From: Peronospora farinosa
Lineage: Eukaryota; Oomycota; Peronosporomycetes; Peronosporales; Peronosporaceae
Length of the DNA stretch: 64,000 bases
Assembly (NCBI GenBank): GCA_947646735.1
Contig: CANTFK010000692.1
Span: forward strand, 204,894-268,893
Direction: 5' to 3'
Shown: piece after piece, positions 34,501 to 45,639 of the stretch
Layout: the number at the start of each line of letters is the position of its first letter
How positions within the stretch are numbered: position 1 is the stretch's first letter
The notes under the pieces: model-generated
What the model was told of the DNA's origin: nothing
Databases searched by the model: none
The model's input: the letters and a program-made list of their open reading frames with translations, nothing else
Program-made: the position numbers and the translations under genes

Positions 34501-37500
34501 GTGACATCGATGTGGGGAATACGAGACCAATCGGGCAACGTGTACGGAAGGTGGCCTCCCCAGTTCAGAGAGAAGTTGGACGACATGTTAAAACGACTGT
34601 TATCGGCGAAAAAATTTCAACTATCCGCCTCGCCAAGGGCCAGCCAGATTGTGATTATCGTGAAGAAGAATGGGGTGGAAAAGAGATGTTTGGGATACAT
34701 CATTAAAAAATTTTTTGGCATCCGATTGGGCATCGACTATTGGTTGGTGAGCTATTTTGCTCAACTTAAAGTCTACCCATATTTTCAATTAACAAATTAT
34801 TGAAGGACCTGGACGTATTGTTCACTTGACATGGCGAGTTGGTTTTGGGAAGTCAGTATGACCGAGGGGGCAAGGCTAATATTAGCATTCATCACGCCAA
34901 AGGATTATTTAAATGTCTTTGGATGCCCTTTGGGATTGTTAGAAAATTCGTTATATGATTGTTACGAATTTCCCCAGGAACCATCCCAGATGTCGGTAGG
35001 TCGACTTACTTGGACATCGAGTGTCCGGGGAGAGACTAGAGGCCCATCCAAAAATTTTTAGTTTTGTACCTGGTTTTACCGGCAACACTGAAGGCTATGC
35101 AATCATTTTTTGGAAGACTGAACTATTACAGTAGATACATAGAGGATTATGCCATATACGCGTCGATCCTTTATAAATTGAAAGAGGTGGATTTTCACGT
35201 TTGGAGGTGCAAATTGAAGGTTGACGATGAAGTGGCGGCCCAGGAAGACGACGAAGAAAAATGGTCGAAGGTACAAGTAGAGTTTGCCATGCTCAAGATC
35301 AAGATTGGTACGGCGCCCATCCTACGAAATTTCGACCCGGCTAGAGAGGCGGCTATTATTGTCTACGCAAGTGATTGGGCCATCTCGGCGTCGTTGGTGC
35401 ATAATTACGACGGCATGTATATGCCGGTAATGTTTACGAGCCGAACCCTCAAGTCAAACGAGGTGAACTATAGCAAAGTGGAAAAGGAAGTTTTGGCGTT
35501 GTAACGAATGTTGGAGACTTGCTTCACGATGTTGGTCACCCGACCCCTCAAGGTTCTGACGAGGCATTCTACACTAGCCTGGCTAGTAAAGTCTTCGGGG
35601 TTGCAAGGTCGCTTGGGAAATTGGGCCGCTCTTTTGTCTCAGTGGACTTTGGAGATTGTGAAGTGCAAGAAAGGCGAAGACCAGGTGCTGGGGGCGTTAG
35701 CTGCCAGTATTACGCCTCGAGAGCATGTAGACTCAATTCTGTCGTCAATTACTCCCAAGAAGCAATCCAGGAAAGTGGTCGACCTACCGACGCCCACAGT
35801 GGAACCAAACGAAGAAATGTATGTGATGAGTTTCGATGGGTCGGCCCGGGTGAAGAAAGGAGGAGGTGCCTGAAGCACTATTGTATGGGGACTTCCTGCA
35901 TGGACTATAGTCGCAGCTGCATCGAAATATCTTGACAAGTCTACAGTGAATGAAGCTGAATATGAGGGCATGTTACTGGGCTTTGACCTGTTACAGCCAA
36001 TGGAGCGACGGCATTTGATTATTTGTGGAGACTCCAATTTGGTTATAAGACAGATGCGTGGAGAGATTGAATGCAAAGCTTCAGGTCTATCCCCGTTGCG
36101 GGCCAAGGCGTCGAGTAAGCTCCAGTCGTAGCCCACTCACGCAGTCTTACATGTGAAACGAGACTGGAATCAGAGCGCAGACCAGTTGGCCAGTGTGGCT
36201 TTACATCATCAGCAAGGGTTCGAGTCGATACCGAGAGGAGAATGGTCAGGTATAGAAGCAATCACTCGGCTGCCATCCCTAAAGACCGGGGTCAGTTGGT
36301 CAAGGTATCTGCGGTGAAGAGATCACGGTTACCCGTCAGAATATCTGGAGATGTCATGCAAGAAGATGCGGTACAACAACTCCGGATGGATAGGATCCGA
36401 GATACGCAAGAAGAAGAGAGCTGGGTACGCGAGTTGAGAGCATATTTGAAGGGAGACTGGAAATACTTGTCAGTGGAATCGGCCATAAACTGCAGCAAAA
36501 TGTCGGAAGACTACGAGATAAGTGAAGAAGGATTGCTGGTGTACTGCCCCGGCCAGAGGATCAAGGGAGACGACCGAGACATAACTGCCAGATTGGTGAT
36601 GCCTGAGAGTCTCCAGGCCGACGTTCTCCATCACTATCATACGAGTTTGGATGGCGGCCATCAGGGAATCGGGCGTACCTATCATCGGATCCGACGATAT
36701 TGTCATTGGAGGGGTCTATTCCGGAGCGTCCAGAATTATGTGGGTCAGTGCATGGATTGTGAGACTGGGAAAGGGAGGCCCACTTTACAAGGGAAGTCTC
36801 CGGGGAATGTTGAAGCGACGTACCCCTTCCAAATTTATCGCGATGGACCACATACCATCTCTCCCCAAGTCGCATAAAGGAAATACGGAACTACTAATCT
36901 GGGTCGACCTGTTCACAGGTTATGTGATGGCTAAGGAAAGTGCGTCACGGACAGCCCAGACAGTAGCTGAGGGATATGAAGAATGCGTTTTCCGCCGTTT
37001 TGGCGCCAGTGAGACGATCCGTACGATCGGGAACCGGGGTATATTGGGCTTCTTCCGAGCGTTCAGCCGTATGGTGGGTCAACGTCAGAGAGCGACTATG
37101 GCCTACCGACCTCAAGCGAACGGAACTGCGGAGAGAATGGTCCAGACTCTAACAAGATCGCTCACGATGTACTTAGCCGACGTGGGACAGCGAGACTGGG
37201 ATGAATACGCGGCACGGTTAACGTTCGCGTTAAACACGGCTCAAGAAAGAGTACGGGAGGAAACACAGTTCTATCTGGTCCATGAATGGAACGCTAGGAC
37301 CACCCTTGAATCCATGTTACCAGTGGATAATACTCGACGTCGGGAATCAGGGCCTTGGGGTATCGAACTCAAAGCCACTATCAGCGCGCAAGGAACCAAG
37401 ATAACGATAAATTACGAGCAAGTATCCAGGCTCGGATGCAAGCGCATAACGAAGGAATAGTGGACCACGAAATTCAGCCCGGGACTCAAGTATAATTATA

Positions 37501-37985
37501 CCTAGACTGAGTGAAGGAGGGTACGCTCAGAAATTGCCCCAACTCTGGCACGAACCTTTCCGAGTTTTGAAAAAGGTCGGGGATCATGTGGCACGTTTGG
37601 AGCTACGAAGCACAGAATACATTGTTTTTTATTAGTCTTGCACATCTCCAAGCTCAAGCTTGTCAAAGAGTTCCCCGATCGACCCAGCAGCAAGTTAAAG
37701 ATCAGAAAGAGCGAACTGGGTCGATTTCGACGAATGTCTGTTACCAGAAGATAGCTGGGTGTGGAAATTGAAGGAAGGTGAGTACAAATCGAAGAAATTT
37801 TGGAGAGTCGCACAGGTAAAAAGACTCGGTATGGACGGCAGCAACGATAATTCCTCGTGCGTTTAAGGGACATGCTGATCCTTCATGTTTAAACGAAGTG
37901 GACTTGAATTGCGGATCCTTACACAGAGATCTCGAGCTTAAGAAGACGAGCCAGAACCGCTTCGAAATGATGCATAGTCATAAGA
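34501..37985 (+). pseudogene. pol of element E: RT, RNase H, second RNase H, integrase, chromodomain
   Basis: RT fragments at 34501-35060 (QIVIIVKKNGVEKRCLGYII; LDMASWFWEVSMTE; the YIDD segment is lost). RT end and RNase H at 35064-35504 (LKAMQSFFGRLNYYSRYIED; YASDWAISASL). Second RNase H at about 35810-36130, with FDGSARVKKGGGA, NEAEYEGMLLGFDLL, CGDSNLVIRQMRGE and ADQLASVA supplying the acidic residues. Integrase at about 36620-37400, with HHCC residues (HTSLDGGHQG, CMDCETGKG), VDLFTGYV and AYRPQANGTAERMVQTLTRS. The second catalytic Asp position reads IRTIGNRG, so the triad is lost. Decayed chromodomain and tail at 37740-37985 (NEVDLNCGSL region). Confidence 0.82.
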
Positions 37986-38039
37986 ACTAGCGATGTATAC
38001 CGGAGCTCCTGAAACATAGACCATAGCTCCCCATTGAAA

Positions 38040-38165
38040 GACTCGGTCCCTCTTCGGGAGACCCAGTACCTCGCCAGTAGATCTTGGTACGCCATCGGGA
38101 GATCTTGGTAAACACGGTCTTTTATCGGTAGACCCGGTCTCTTATCGGTAGACCAGGGTTTCGTA
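38040..38165. repeat. Tandem repeat, about 20-25 bp units (GGTAGACC type)
   Basis: Imperfect copies of a unit close to CGGTCTCTTATCGGTAGACC follow one another after the chromodomain of element E. The same unit forms larger arrays at 40385-40535 and, inverted, at 46400-46530. This suggests it belongs to the LTR of the E family. Confidence 0.6.
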
Positions 38166-39606
38166 TCGTGGGACCTCAACCCCTCAAGTGTGAAGCCTGA
38201 TAAACAGAAAACGGAGAATTGACATTTTTTACTTGGAATCAGAAGATAGTATGATCAAATAGGAAGGAAGACGAATGATAGCACAAAACTGAAGTCGGGA
38301 GGACAGATTTTAATGTTCATTGGAAATTTTCAAGAAGATAAAATGATCTCACATTTGATGCGAGGAATAAAGGTCCCAGGATGAGGGACGGAAGTCCGCC
38401 GATACGGAGTAAGTCATGGCCATGCGGAGTGTGACGCTCGAAAGGCTTCCATGGGTCATATCCCTCCTCATGACCAGGACACCGGAAGACCACGCTGCGA
38501 GGTCTAAAAAGATGCCTTAAAAAGTAGTTCAAAAAACAGGATGTCTAGGTCATAACAGCGTTCGCTCATTTCACGAAAATTAAGTCGATCACTTCCCGCC
38601 ACGCACAAGCTGCCCGACACCGACGCTCCATCCGCGAGTTGAAGTACAATTCGAGGAACAAGCTCGAACGCGCCTGTTCTTTCGAGATCCACAGATAGTG
38701 GGTCGCTTCCCAGAGCGCTGGCTATGGTCTTCCTCAAACTGGTTTTATAGCGTAATCAAAATGGAAAACCAGCCTACCAGTTGGAAAGATAGGAGCGAAA
38801 GCGAAACCTTAGCAGATTCCTACGGTTTGGCAGCCAGGAGGTTCTGAACCATGAAAGGACTTACCAACGAGTACTTTCATTTGGGGAGACGATTTACGTT
38901 CCCGTCTGGTGGACCAAACAACCTTAAGGTAGATCCAAATGGACGACCAAGTCGTTGGGCGTCATCGTGGTAACGCACCAAAAATTGACCAGGTCGACCG
39001 ACCAGGGTGCCACTTCCGCTGCGCAGAAGGTCTTAGGCTGCATATACCCAGGAATGATGAGATTTTTAAGTCGTCCAGGGTGGAAGATCCATCGGCCGCA
39101 GCTGAAGGGGGAGATTTCTTACTCGCTCTCCGAGTCGGAGGACCCAAACATTACCTAATTCAAGAAGAATTGCGGCTTCGGAGGCAACTTCACGAAAGAG
39201 AAGGATGGGGGCGGAAGAAACGCAGAAAGTTTGGTCGCAGGACGACGACCACTTCTCCAGAACCGTCCGGATCACTTCGCTGTCATCACTTGAAACATCT
39301 TTTGACGAAAACAGCACGATTGGGAAGATGTCGACAGAGACCCCTGACGTAAGCACCGTGAATGCGGGGGTAGCCGACTTTCCAGCCTTAATGGACTTGC
39401 TGTACTTGGCAGACACGCGCGAAAATGGCCGCTTGGACCGTTTGCCAAGGAATTTCATCTGTTTTAAATATGGATCCGCAGCCGTGTACAGAGTCACAGA
39501 CGAAGGAGTTGAACTATGAGGCAGCCCTCCTGAGAAATCAGCGTGGGCGAGCTTTGACGCTAAAATCGACTTTGACGGTAGTCAATGGTCCACCGTAGGT
39601 GATCCA
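38166..39606. other. Unassigned repeat-rich DNA with conflicting frames
   Basis: Both strands carry medium frames: 38504-38737 (-), 38939-39352 (+), 39066-39497 (-) and 39205-39519 (+). None has a recognisable domain. By position, downstream of the E pol, it could be the 3' untranslated part of element E with decayed antisense frames, or another element. I cannot choose. Confidence 0.3.
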
Positions 39607-40053
39607 CTAGCGCCGTCGTGCTGAAGGGGCGCCACGGAGATGGGCTACCAGCCGGCAGTTTTCTTTATACTTCTTTTCCAAACGCTCACACAGAGCGGTC
39701 AAGTAGACGGCAGGAGGGGAGACTGCAGCTTCGACATTCGCAAGCCTTAATTCGGCGAGATTTTTCATCCACGTTGACCTGCAGGTCATGTAAGCTTCGC
39801 GCAATCCAGCAAGATCGACCAACGTGAAACAATACTTGGCAAGCGAGGAGACCAATGGGGCAGAAACACCGTGTGAATTTGCTGTAGCAGAAACAGCGGC
39901 GACAGGCTGGTCATCAACGTAAAAAATCGGTGAAGTTAAGGGCAACGACACTGGCAAAAGGGGACGGTCGACCAAAAACGAGTCTTCATACGGAGATGCG
40001 GGGACGAACAAGGTCAGTTCTTCAGGCGGTGGGTCTGAACCGGGTGAAGACAT
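39607..40053 (-). CDS. Hypothetical frame downstream of element E, antisense to it
   Basis: 148 codons starting MSSPGSDPPPEELTLFVPAS. The N-terminal half is Pro/Ser-rich; the C-terminal half is helical (LAELRLANVEAAV, LCERLEKKYKENCRL) with a basic end. It lies downstream of the pol of element E on the opposite strand, the same relative place as the antisense frames of Gypsy A, B and C, but no sequence similarity to them is obvious. Function unknown. Confidence 0.35.
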   Translation of the reverse strand: MSSPGSDPPPEELTLFVPASPYEDSFLVDRPLLPVSLPLTSPIFYVDDQPVAAVSATANSHGVSAPLVSSLAKYCFTLVDLAGLREAYMTCRSTWMKNLAELRLANVEAAVSPPAVYLTALCERLEKKYKENCRLVAHLRGAPSARRR

Positions 40054-40384
40054 TGCTGAAACGACACAGACTAAATGCGGAACATCAGCAGAAAGGCAAG
40101 GTGAAGGACATACGATATTGACAAGGAGAAGACATTCGCGTGCTCAAGCTGATGTACGGCTAAGCAAGTGCAAATGACGGCTTTGGTATAGTGCTTTCCG
40201 CAAATGAGATGAACTTCAGGGCCAGTTGGATGGAAGGACCAAAGGATCGCTTATCAAGTAAAGAAACCGTAAAGAAAGGGGATTAAGGGGGTAAGCGACC
40301 GTTGGCGGGGAAAGATTTAAGAGACCTGAAACGGGGAGATCTGGATCAACGTACCAATAAAGGGTGATGAATAAAGTCGACCTG

Positions 40385-40535
40385 GTTTCAGATTGGAAGA
40401 CTTGGTCCCTTATCGGTAGACCCCGGTCCCTCGTTGGTAGACCTGATTACCTCTTCGGTAGACCTGTATCCCTCTTCGGTAGACCCGGGACCTCTTCAGT
40501 AAACCCGGTCCCTCATCGGTAGACCTGAATCTTTT
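40385..40535. repeat. Tandem repeat, about 22 bp units (CCCTCTTCGGTAGACC type)
   Basis: About six imperfect units of the type GGTCCCTCATCGGTAGACC run in a row. The inverted counterpart at 46400-46530 reads GGTCTACC-type units on the other strand. No spacers, so this is not a CRISPR array. Confidence 0.75.
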
Positions 40536-41190
40536 GAGGTTCAGCCACTCCTGACCAGTCAGCACAAGGATCAGACCAAACGACACAAGGAATCAGGGCT
40601 TCAGGTAAGGATAGATTAAAGGAGTTAAAAGGATAGGAATATATTAAAGACTATTTAATGTGCGATCTACGTGGCACGACTTCGTCCTACTAAAAGAACT
40701 TGCTCTAAGCTACTCACCTGTTCCGGAAGGGATACATTTTGGCCCCCCGTTAGAAGGAGTCGTGTAGCGAAGTTCATGTGCGAATAAGAGCTCCAGGATA
40801 TATTTGGCCTGTGAGTTCGGTCGAGTAGCAACCCCCCCCCCAAGAACCGCTATCGGAAGCGGTCTCCCTCACCTCACGGTCCGGGAGTAAAGTAAAGGTC
40901 AGGTGGTTATTAATCCTGAAACAACGAGGAAAAGGACAGAGAAGACAAGCTCCCTGAAAAATTTGGTTCTAAGCCCACTCCCGACAAGGTCGTTCAAGTG
41001 GCCACCTATTGGCCCACCGAGTGAAGCATATTTACTAGAAGGTCCCCAGGTCTACCTCTCTCAAGGCAGACGTCTACATCCTCACCAAGTATCCCGAAGA
41101 GTGCAACTCGCCAGCCGACGGGTACACAAGGTGAGAGAAGGTCCATACGCGGCATTAGGGTACCCCCTCCGACAGTCGGCAGTCCTGCAC
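40536..41190 (+). repeat. E-family LTR-like repeat, left arm of an inverted pair
   Basis: Contains GGGATACATTTTGG, a C-run at about 40831-40841, and a stretch encoding LEGPQVYLSQGRRLHPHQ in one frame. The same segments occur inverted at 45640-46400. The two arms enclose fragment D and the Helitron piece. Ends are not sharp; I infer LTR or adjacent leader DNA of the E family. Confidence 0.55.
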
Positions 41191-41640
41191 AGTGAGTAAT
41201 TCGAAGTCTTATCATAAAATTCAAGGACTCTTTTCACCACATAAAAAATTACGTACTGGGGTTACTAGAACGAGAGTCTTCCGAGTTCAAACTTCGATCT
41301 TCAAAGATGCGGTCGATGAGGCATTCAATGCCAAATACAATTTCAAGGCGGCTCGTTTTGTACTTATGGGTACTCTTTAAGCTTGCTTGATAGGGCCAAC
41401 CCATGGACCACAGTTATGTTGAGGTGAAGAAGATGAGCTTTAAGCTGTAGCCCAGCAACATAATATTCGTAGATGTTACATGTGCGTAAGCACTAGGCAT
41501 CTCCGCCCTAGCTGTCCGTTGCGAAAGCAACGTTTTAGTCGGCAGAGCCGAAACCCTGCTCCTATCCAAAAGGCGAGCACGGCAGGAGAAAACGTCAGCT
41601 CCCAGTAGGCGCGGGGCACCCTACTGGGAAAGAATTAAGT
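41191..41640. other. Left flank of fragment D
   Basis: Holds GC-rich hairpin-like words (for example the CCCAGTAGG / CCTACTGGG pair at 41601-41629) and probably the end of a gag region. No domain can be named. Confidence 0.35.
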
Positions 41641-44396
41641 TCTGTTGAACCTCTAGGAGGTAAAGGTAAACAGTGCTTAGTCCCCAGGTGGTTCTGTGGA
41701 TTTTCTTCCATGCAAAGGAATACAAGCCAGGCTTATTGGTTGTGTCAGCAACCATTAAAGGGTTTTACAAAAGGCTATGGTCAACTTTAATTGACTCAGG
41801 GGCATTAGGTAATTATGTCCCACGTCGTTCCCTTGAAGGGAGTCAGCTGCATGCTGAGGCGCTAGAAGCGCAAGAGGGTGACAGTAATAACCGTTCGTTT
41901 TGCGACAGGTGTTTGTGTCACCGTTCCTAAAGTTCCGTTATACTTAGGTGTGAATTTCTTAGACTTCAATAGCGTTGAACGCTGTCTTGTCTTGGATTTG
42001 GACTCGAGATATGATCTCATTCTCGGTATGTCCTGGCTGGAAAGCCATGAGCGATGGATTGATTGGAGATCCAAAACCTTAGGCGCAACGCGCAATGTTC
42101 CTAGCGAAGCTTTGGAGAGTCATGAACCCACCTTCGCTAGGAAACAAAAGTGCTATTGTCGCGAGCCATTAGCTGAGTCAATTAGTGTGCTGGACATTGG
42201 AGTGTCAGAGTTGGTAAACTCCAATGTTAACAATAATCGTGTCGAGCAGAGCTTAGTGGCACCTAGTTGGACGGCACGTACTCCGTTGAGTGATACTCAT
42301 AGTAAAATTGAGACACTGGATGTCGGTGATGACATCGGCTCTTGTATAGAGCAAGTTAAGGTCGATGACCTTGTTAGTAATATTGGCTGTAAATGCGATT
42401 TACTGGATGTCGGTAATGACATCGGCTCTCGTATAGAGCAAGTTAAGGTCGATGACCTTGTTATTGATATTGGCTGTAAATGCGATTCATTATATGTCGG
42501 ATTGATGGCATCCCAAGTACTTTGAAAAGTAAGGTCTCGTCAATGAGACGGCAGCGTTGCCAAATGGCGGCTGATAGACAAGGAGTCTGCTTATTCACGT
42601 GGTGATGTCAGGGACCAGCTGTTTACCCTGGTCAACGGAGTGACAGGTGATGTAGATGGTGAGGTTGACCTTGAGGTCCTCCCATAACTAAATGCTCTCT
42701 TATAGCTAGAGGAAATTTCTATGGATGAGATTCATCAAGCCTTAAAGGATGGTGATCTATTCGATATGGTGTTCATTCGACCTACCCTCGAGTTGAACAC
42801 ATCCTCGAATGTGGATGAGACATTCCTCGAAGATACAAAGTCGGCACTTAGTGCACGAAGTGTATCATCTATTTTTGAAGAACCCTTCGAATTCCTACTA
42901 TTATTTGGCTAAGAAATTTCATGACGTAGTGTGTCATTCTTTGCCGCTTGTCCTGCCTCCTAAAAGAAGTGTACGTTATAAAATTGACTTTATCTTTACC
43001 TGGAAACAAATACTGCGTAACACGGCACTGGCTTATACCCAAAGAGCCGTGTGATGTCGTTGACTAGTTCTTTCGTGTGAAGTACGCGGTGGGTATGGTG
43101 CGTGAGAGTAAATCTCCGCACACTTCACCAACCTTGCTTGTAAAAAAACCTAATGGTAAGTGGCTTATTGTTCATGCTTGTCATAAGCTCAATGCAGCCA
43201 CTATAGCTGCACAGACGCCAATACCTAGAAACGATGTTCTTCAAAATAAAATGGTCGGTTGTAGCATGTATAGTGAACTCGACTTCGTCGATGAGTTTTT
43301 ATCAACTGCTCATGCAAGCTAGCGATATACCGCTCACCGCGGTTAGTACTCCGAATAGTATGCTCTGGGAGTGGTTGGTGATGCCCCAGGGGCTGTCGAA
43401 TGCTCCGGCTACGTTTAATCGTCTAGTGACGCACTTGTTTCGACCCCATCGAAGCTATGCACAGACGTACTTTGATGACATTTTTGTCCATAGTCGAGCT
43501 GAACATGGGCGGTTGGATACCGAAAACCATTTTGTTCATTTACGAGCAGTGCTCGAGTGCATGCGCACTAATAAACTATATGCTAATGCATCCAAGTGCA
43601 TCTTCGGGGCCGAAGAAATTCCCTTTCTAGGGTGCTTCATTGGAAACGAGGCCTAAGAGAGGATCCCGCCAAGGCAAAGCCATAGTCGATTGGCCTGTTC
43701 CACAGTCTCAGAAGGACTTGCGTAAATGGCTTGGCCTTGCCAATTACTTGCAGAAATACAGCGATAATTACGCTGATATGGGTTGGACATTATCTAATCT
43801 CCTTAAAGGATGTGGAATGGTGTTGGCATGCCGAACACGAGGACGCTTTTCAAGCGGTGAAGACCAGCCTTCTTCATGCCCCTATTTTGGCTTTGCCAGA
43901 CCCTGATCGGCCTTTTAGCGTCGTCTGTGACGCGTCGGATTTTTCTATTGGCAGTGCTATGTTACAAACAGATGATGAAGGCCGTGAGGCTGTGATCGCT
44001 TTTGAATCTCGCCAGATGAAAGCTGCAGAAAAGAACTATCCAGTTCATGACAAAGAGCTACTTGCGATGAAGTATGCCCTGGTCAAATTCAGAGTTCATC
44101 TGCTGGGCTCAAAGCCTTTTGTGATCTATACCGATCATGCGTCGTTACGCACTGCGACTCAGTCGCCGCATCTCTCGCAGAGAATGGCCAGATGGCTGTC
44201 ATTCTTTGCCATATATAATTTCGAGGTGAAATATAAGCCGGGCAAGCAAAATGCTTTGGCTGATGCGTTGTCACGCCGTCCTGACTATGAGCTTGCTCAT
44301 GTGAATACGTTGTCGTCTTCAATCACGGATCTTATTCGTGATGCATACGCTAACGACGATAATTTAGTAGCTTTTCTTCATGCCTTTGTTAGTTAA
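41641..44396 (+). pseudogene. Gypsy fragment D: protease, RT and RNase H
   Basis: Plus-strand partial copy of the Gypsy C family. Protease: LIDSGALGNYVPRRSLEGSQ near 41790, then DLILGMSWLESHERWIDW near 42010-42070. RT pieces: KYAVGMVRESKSPHTSPT (43080), LWEWLVMPQGLSNAPATFNR (43370) and YFDDIFVHSRAEHGR (43470). RNase H: VVCDASDFSIGSAM and YPVHDKELLAMKYAL, ending in FLHAFVS at 44396. Frame breaks occur near 42525, 42912, 43060, 43320, 43650 and 43780. Integrase and chromodomain are missing. From about 42483 to 44335 it is almost identical, in inverted orientation, to 62150-64000. Confidence 0.85.
42316..42490 (+). repeat. Two 87-bp tandem units in fragment D
   Basis: CTGGATGTCGGTGATGACAT at 42316 recurs as CTGGATGTCGGTAATGACAT at 42403, an offset of 87 bases (29 codons). 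The units keep frame, so the encoded linker after protease repeats DVG.DIGS.IEQVKVDDLV. Confidence 0.85.
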
Positions 44397-44939
44397 GATC
44401 TCAAAGAAACGTTGTGTATAACCGAAGAATGCTTCAAAAATTGCTCAAATCTTCTGAATTATTTGGGTCACATTGTTATCTCACTCAAGTGGCAGGTCTT
44501 AACTACCCACGTGTCTTTATAAGACCCTCTGGAAAAAGGCAACTTCATGGGCTTGCGTAGCAAATATGTATCTAGCCCGTTGCATAATCAGCTTTAAGGA
44601 ATACATCATTGTACCGTCAGCTTCACCAGTACATACTACAATCATTTTATTACATCATCCATTTGCCCCTCGTGTGTGTAATACTAATTAATAGTATCCA
44701 CACTGAAGAAGATGATGGAACTAGGCCTTATCATGACGTCACAGACGCGAGCTTATTATGTCTAATATCGCCAAGTAGGATGCGCATCTAAGAGACGTGC
44801 ATCCAATTATAGTATATATTGACCAATTATAAAAAATAGTGTCCGTCCGAGGTGCTTTTCGACATTCTGATTGGCCAAATTTCATTATTTGCGGATTTTA
44901 ATTATTCATTAACATAGGTGAGCAGATATCCATAATAAT
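44397..44939. other. AT-rich spacer after fragment D
   Basis: No recognisable coding potential. It joins the broken end of D to the Helitron-like piece. The last 150 bases may be the 5' part of that Helitron. Confidence 0.35.
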
Positions 44940-45535
44940 ATTACGTCCGTTCGTCGTCCTTCTCTCTCAGATGAGAAGTCCACGATGGGGCGTCGTATTT
45001 GTCTCTCCTAGGAGCACCGAGCTCAGCAGTTTGCTAAAGAGACGAGTGAGCAGCGTGCCGCACGCCGTGCGCAACGTTCACGGCGGCGGAAAGACAAGGA
45101 CGCAACGGCAGAGCGCGAGCTTAATCGAGCGACGTACGTGATATGACGAGCCAAAATGACACACGAGGACACATTGGCAGAGTGCGAACGCAATTAAGTG
45201 GTGCACTTGAAAGCACGATCGTGCGAACCGGACCTCCCGGTCGCACGTCGCGCCAATTTTGCGACGCGCCGACGCAACGCCATGTGCTGAGCCAGCTAGA
45301 TGTGGTTTGCCGCGACTAAACGACACTTTATTGGATTGTGGAGCGAGTGTAGTCCCCCGAATCAACCCTTGCAATCTCGCATTTTATGGAATAAAGTTTG
45401 CGACAAGGTAGCTAATATGCCACCATTTGGTCAACCACCCGAGCCACTGCACAGACTGTTGCGGGATCAGACACCCATCGTCCAATCTTTCGACAAAACA
45501 TCGTGTGTACAACAACGCACTCTCTAATATGTCAT
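44940..45535 (+). mobile_element. Helitron fragment (N-terminal part of the Rep/helicase protein)
   Basis: Frames beginning near 44983 (MGRRICLS) give a strongly basic, repetitive N-terminus (SEQRAARRAQRSRRRKDKDA; HEDTLAECERN), as in Helitron proteins. Near 45375-45530 fragments across two frames match the Helitron-like N domain pattern: a PPF-PPEPLHRLL part and a VYNNALSNMSL part, where intact proteins have PPLP..PP.L..LL and YNSALAFTS. Rep and helicase domains are absent. Several stops. Ends not determined. Confidence 0.55.
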
Positions 45536-45639
45536 TGATTGAGCGATCACATTACTTAAAATGGCGTTTACACGCTCCGACTGCATGTGGTGAAGTCAAT
45601 TTTTAAAATTTTATAATTATACTTCAACCATTCACAGTG

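Larger units (their letters stand above)
32340..37985 (+). mobile_element. Ty3/Gypsy element E with two RNase H domains, degenerate
   Basis: Plus-strand element of a different lineage from A, B and C. It has a gag-like region, reverse transcriptase, RNase H, a second archaeal-type RNase H, integrase and a chromodomain. LTR retrotransposons with an added RNase H have been reported in oomycetes and plants. Numerous stops and shifts show that it is old. Clear LTR ends are not visible; related LTR-like DNA is at 40.4-41.2 kb and, inverted, 45.6-46.5 kb. The hairpin pattern of A-C is not evident here. Confidence 0.8.

Noticed and set aside
40385..40535. Possible CRISPR array
   Set aside because: Units are contiguous without unique spacers, imperfect, and in a eukaryotic retroelement context.
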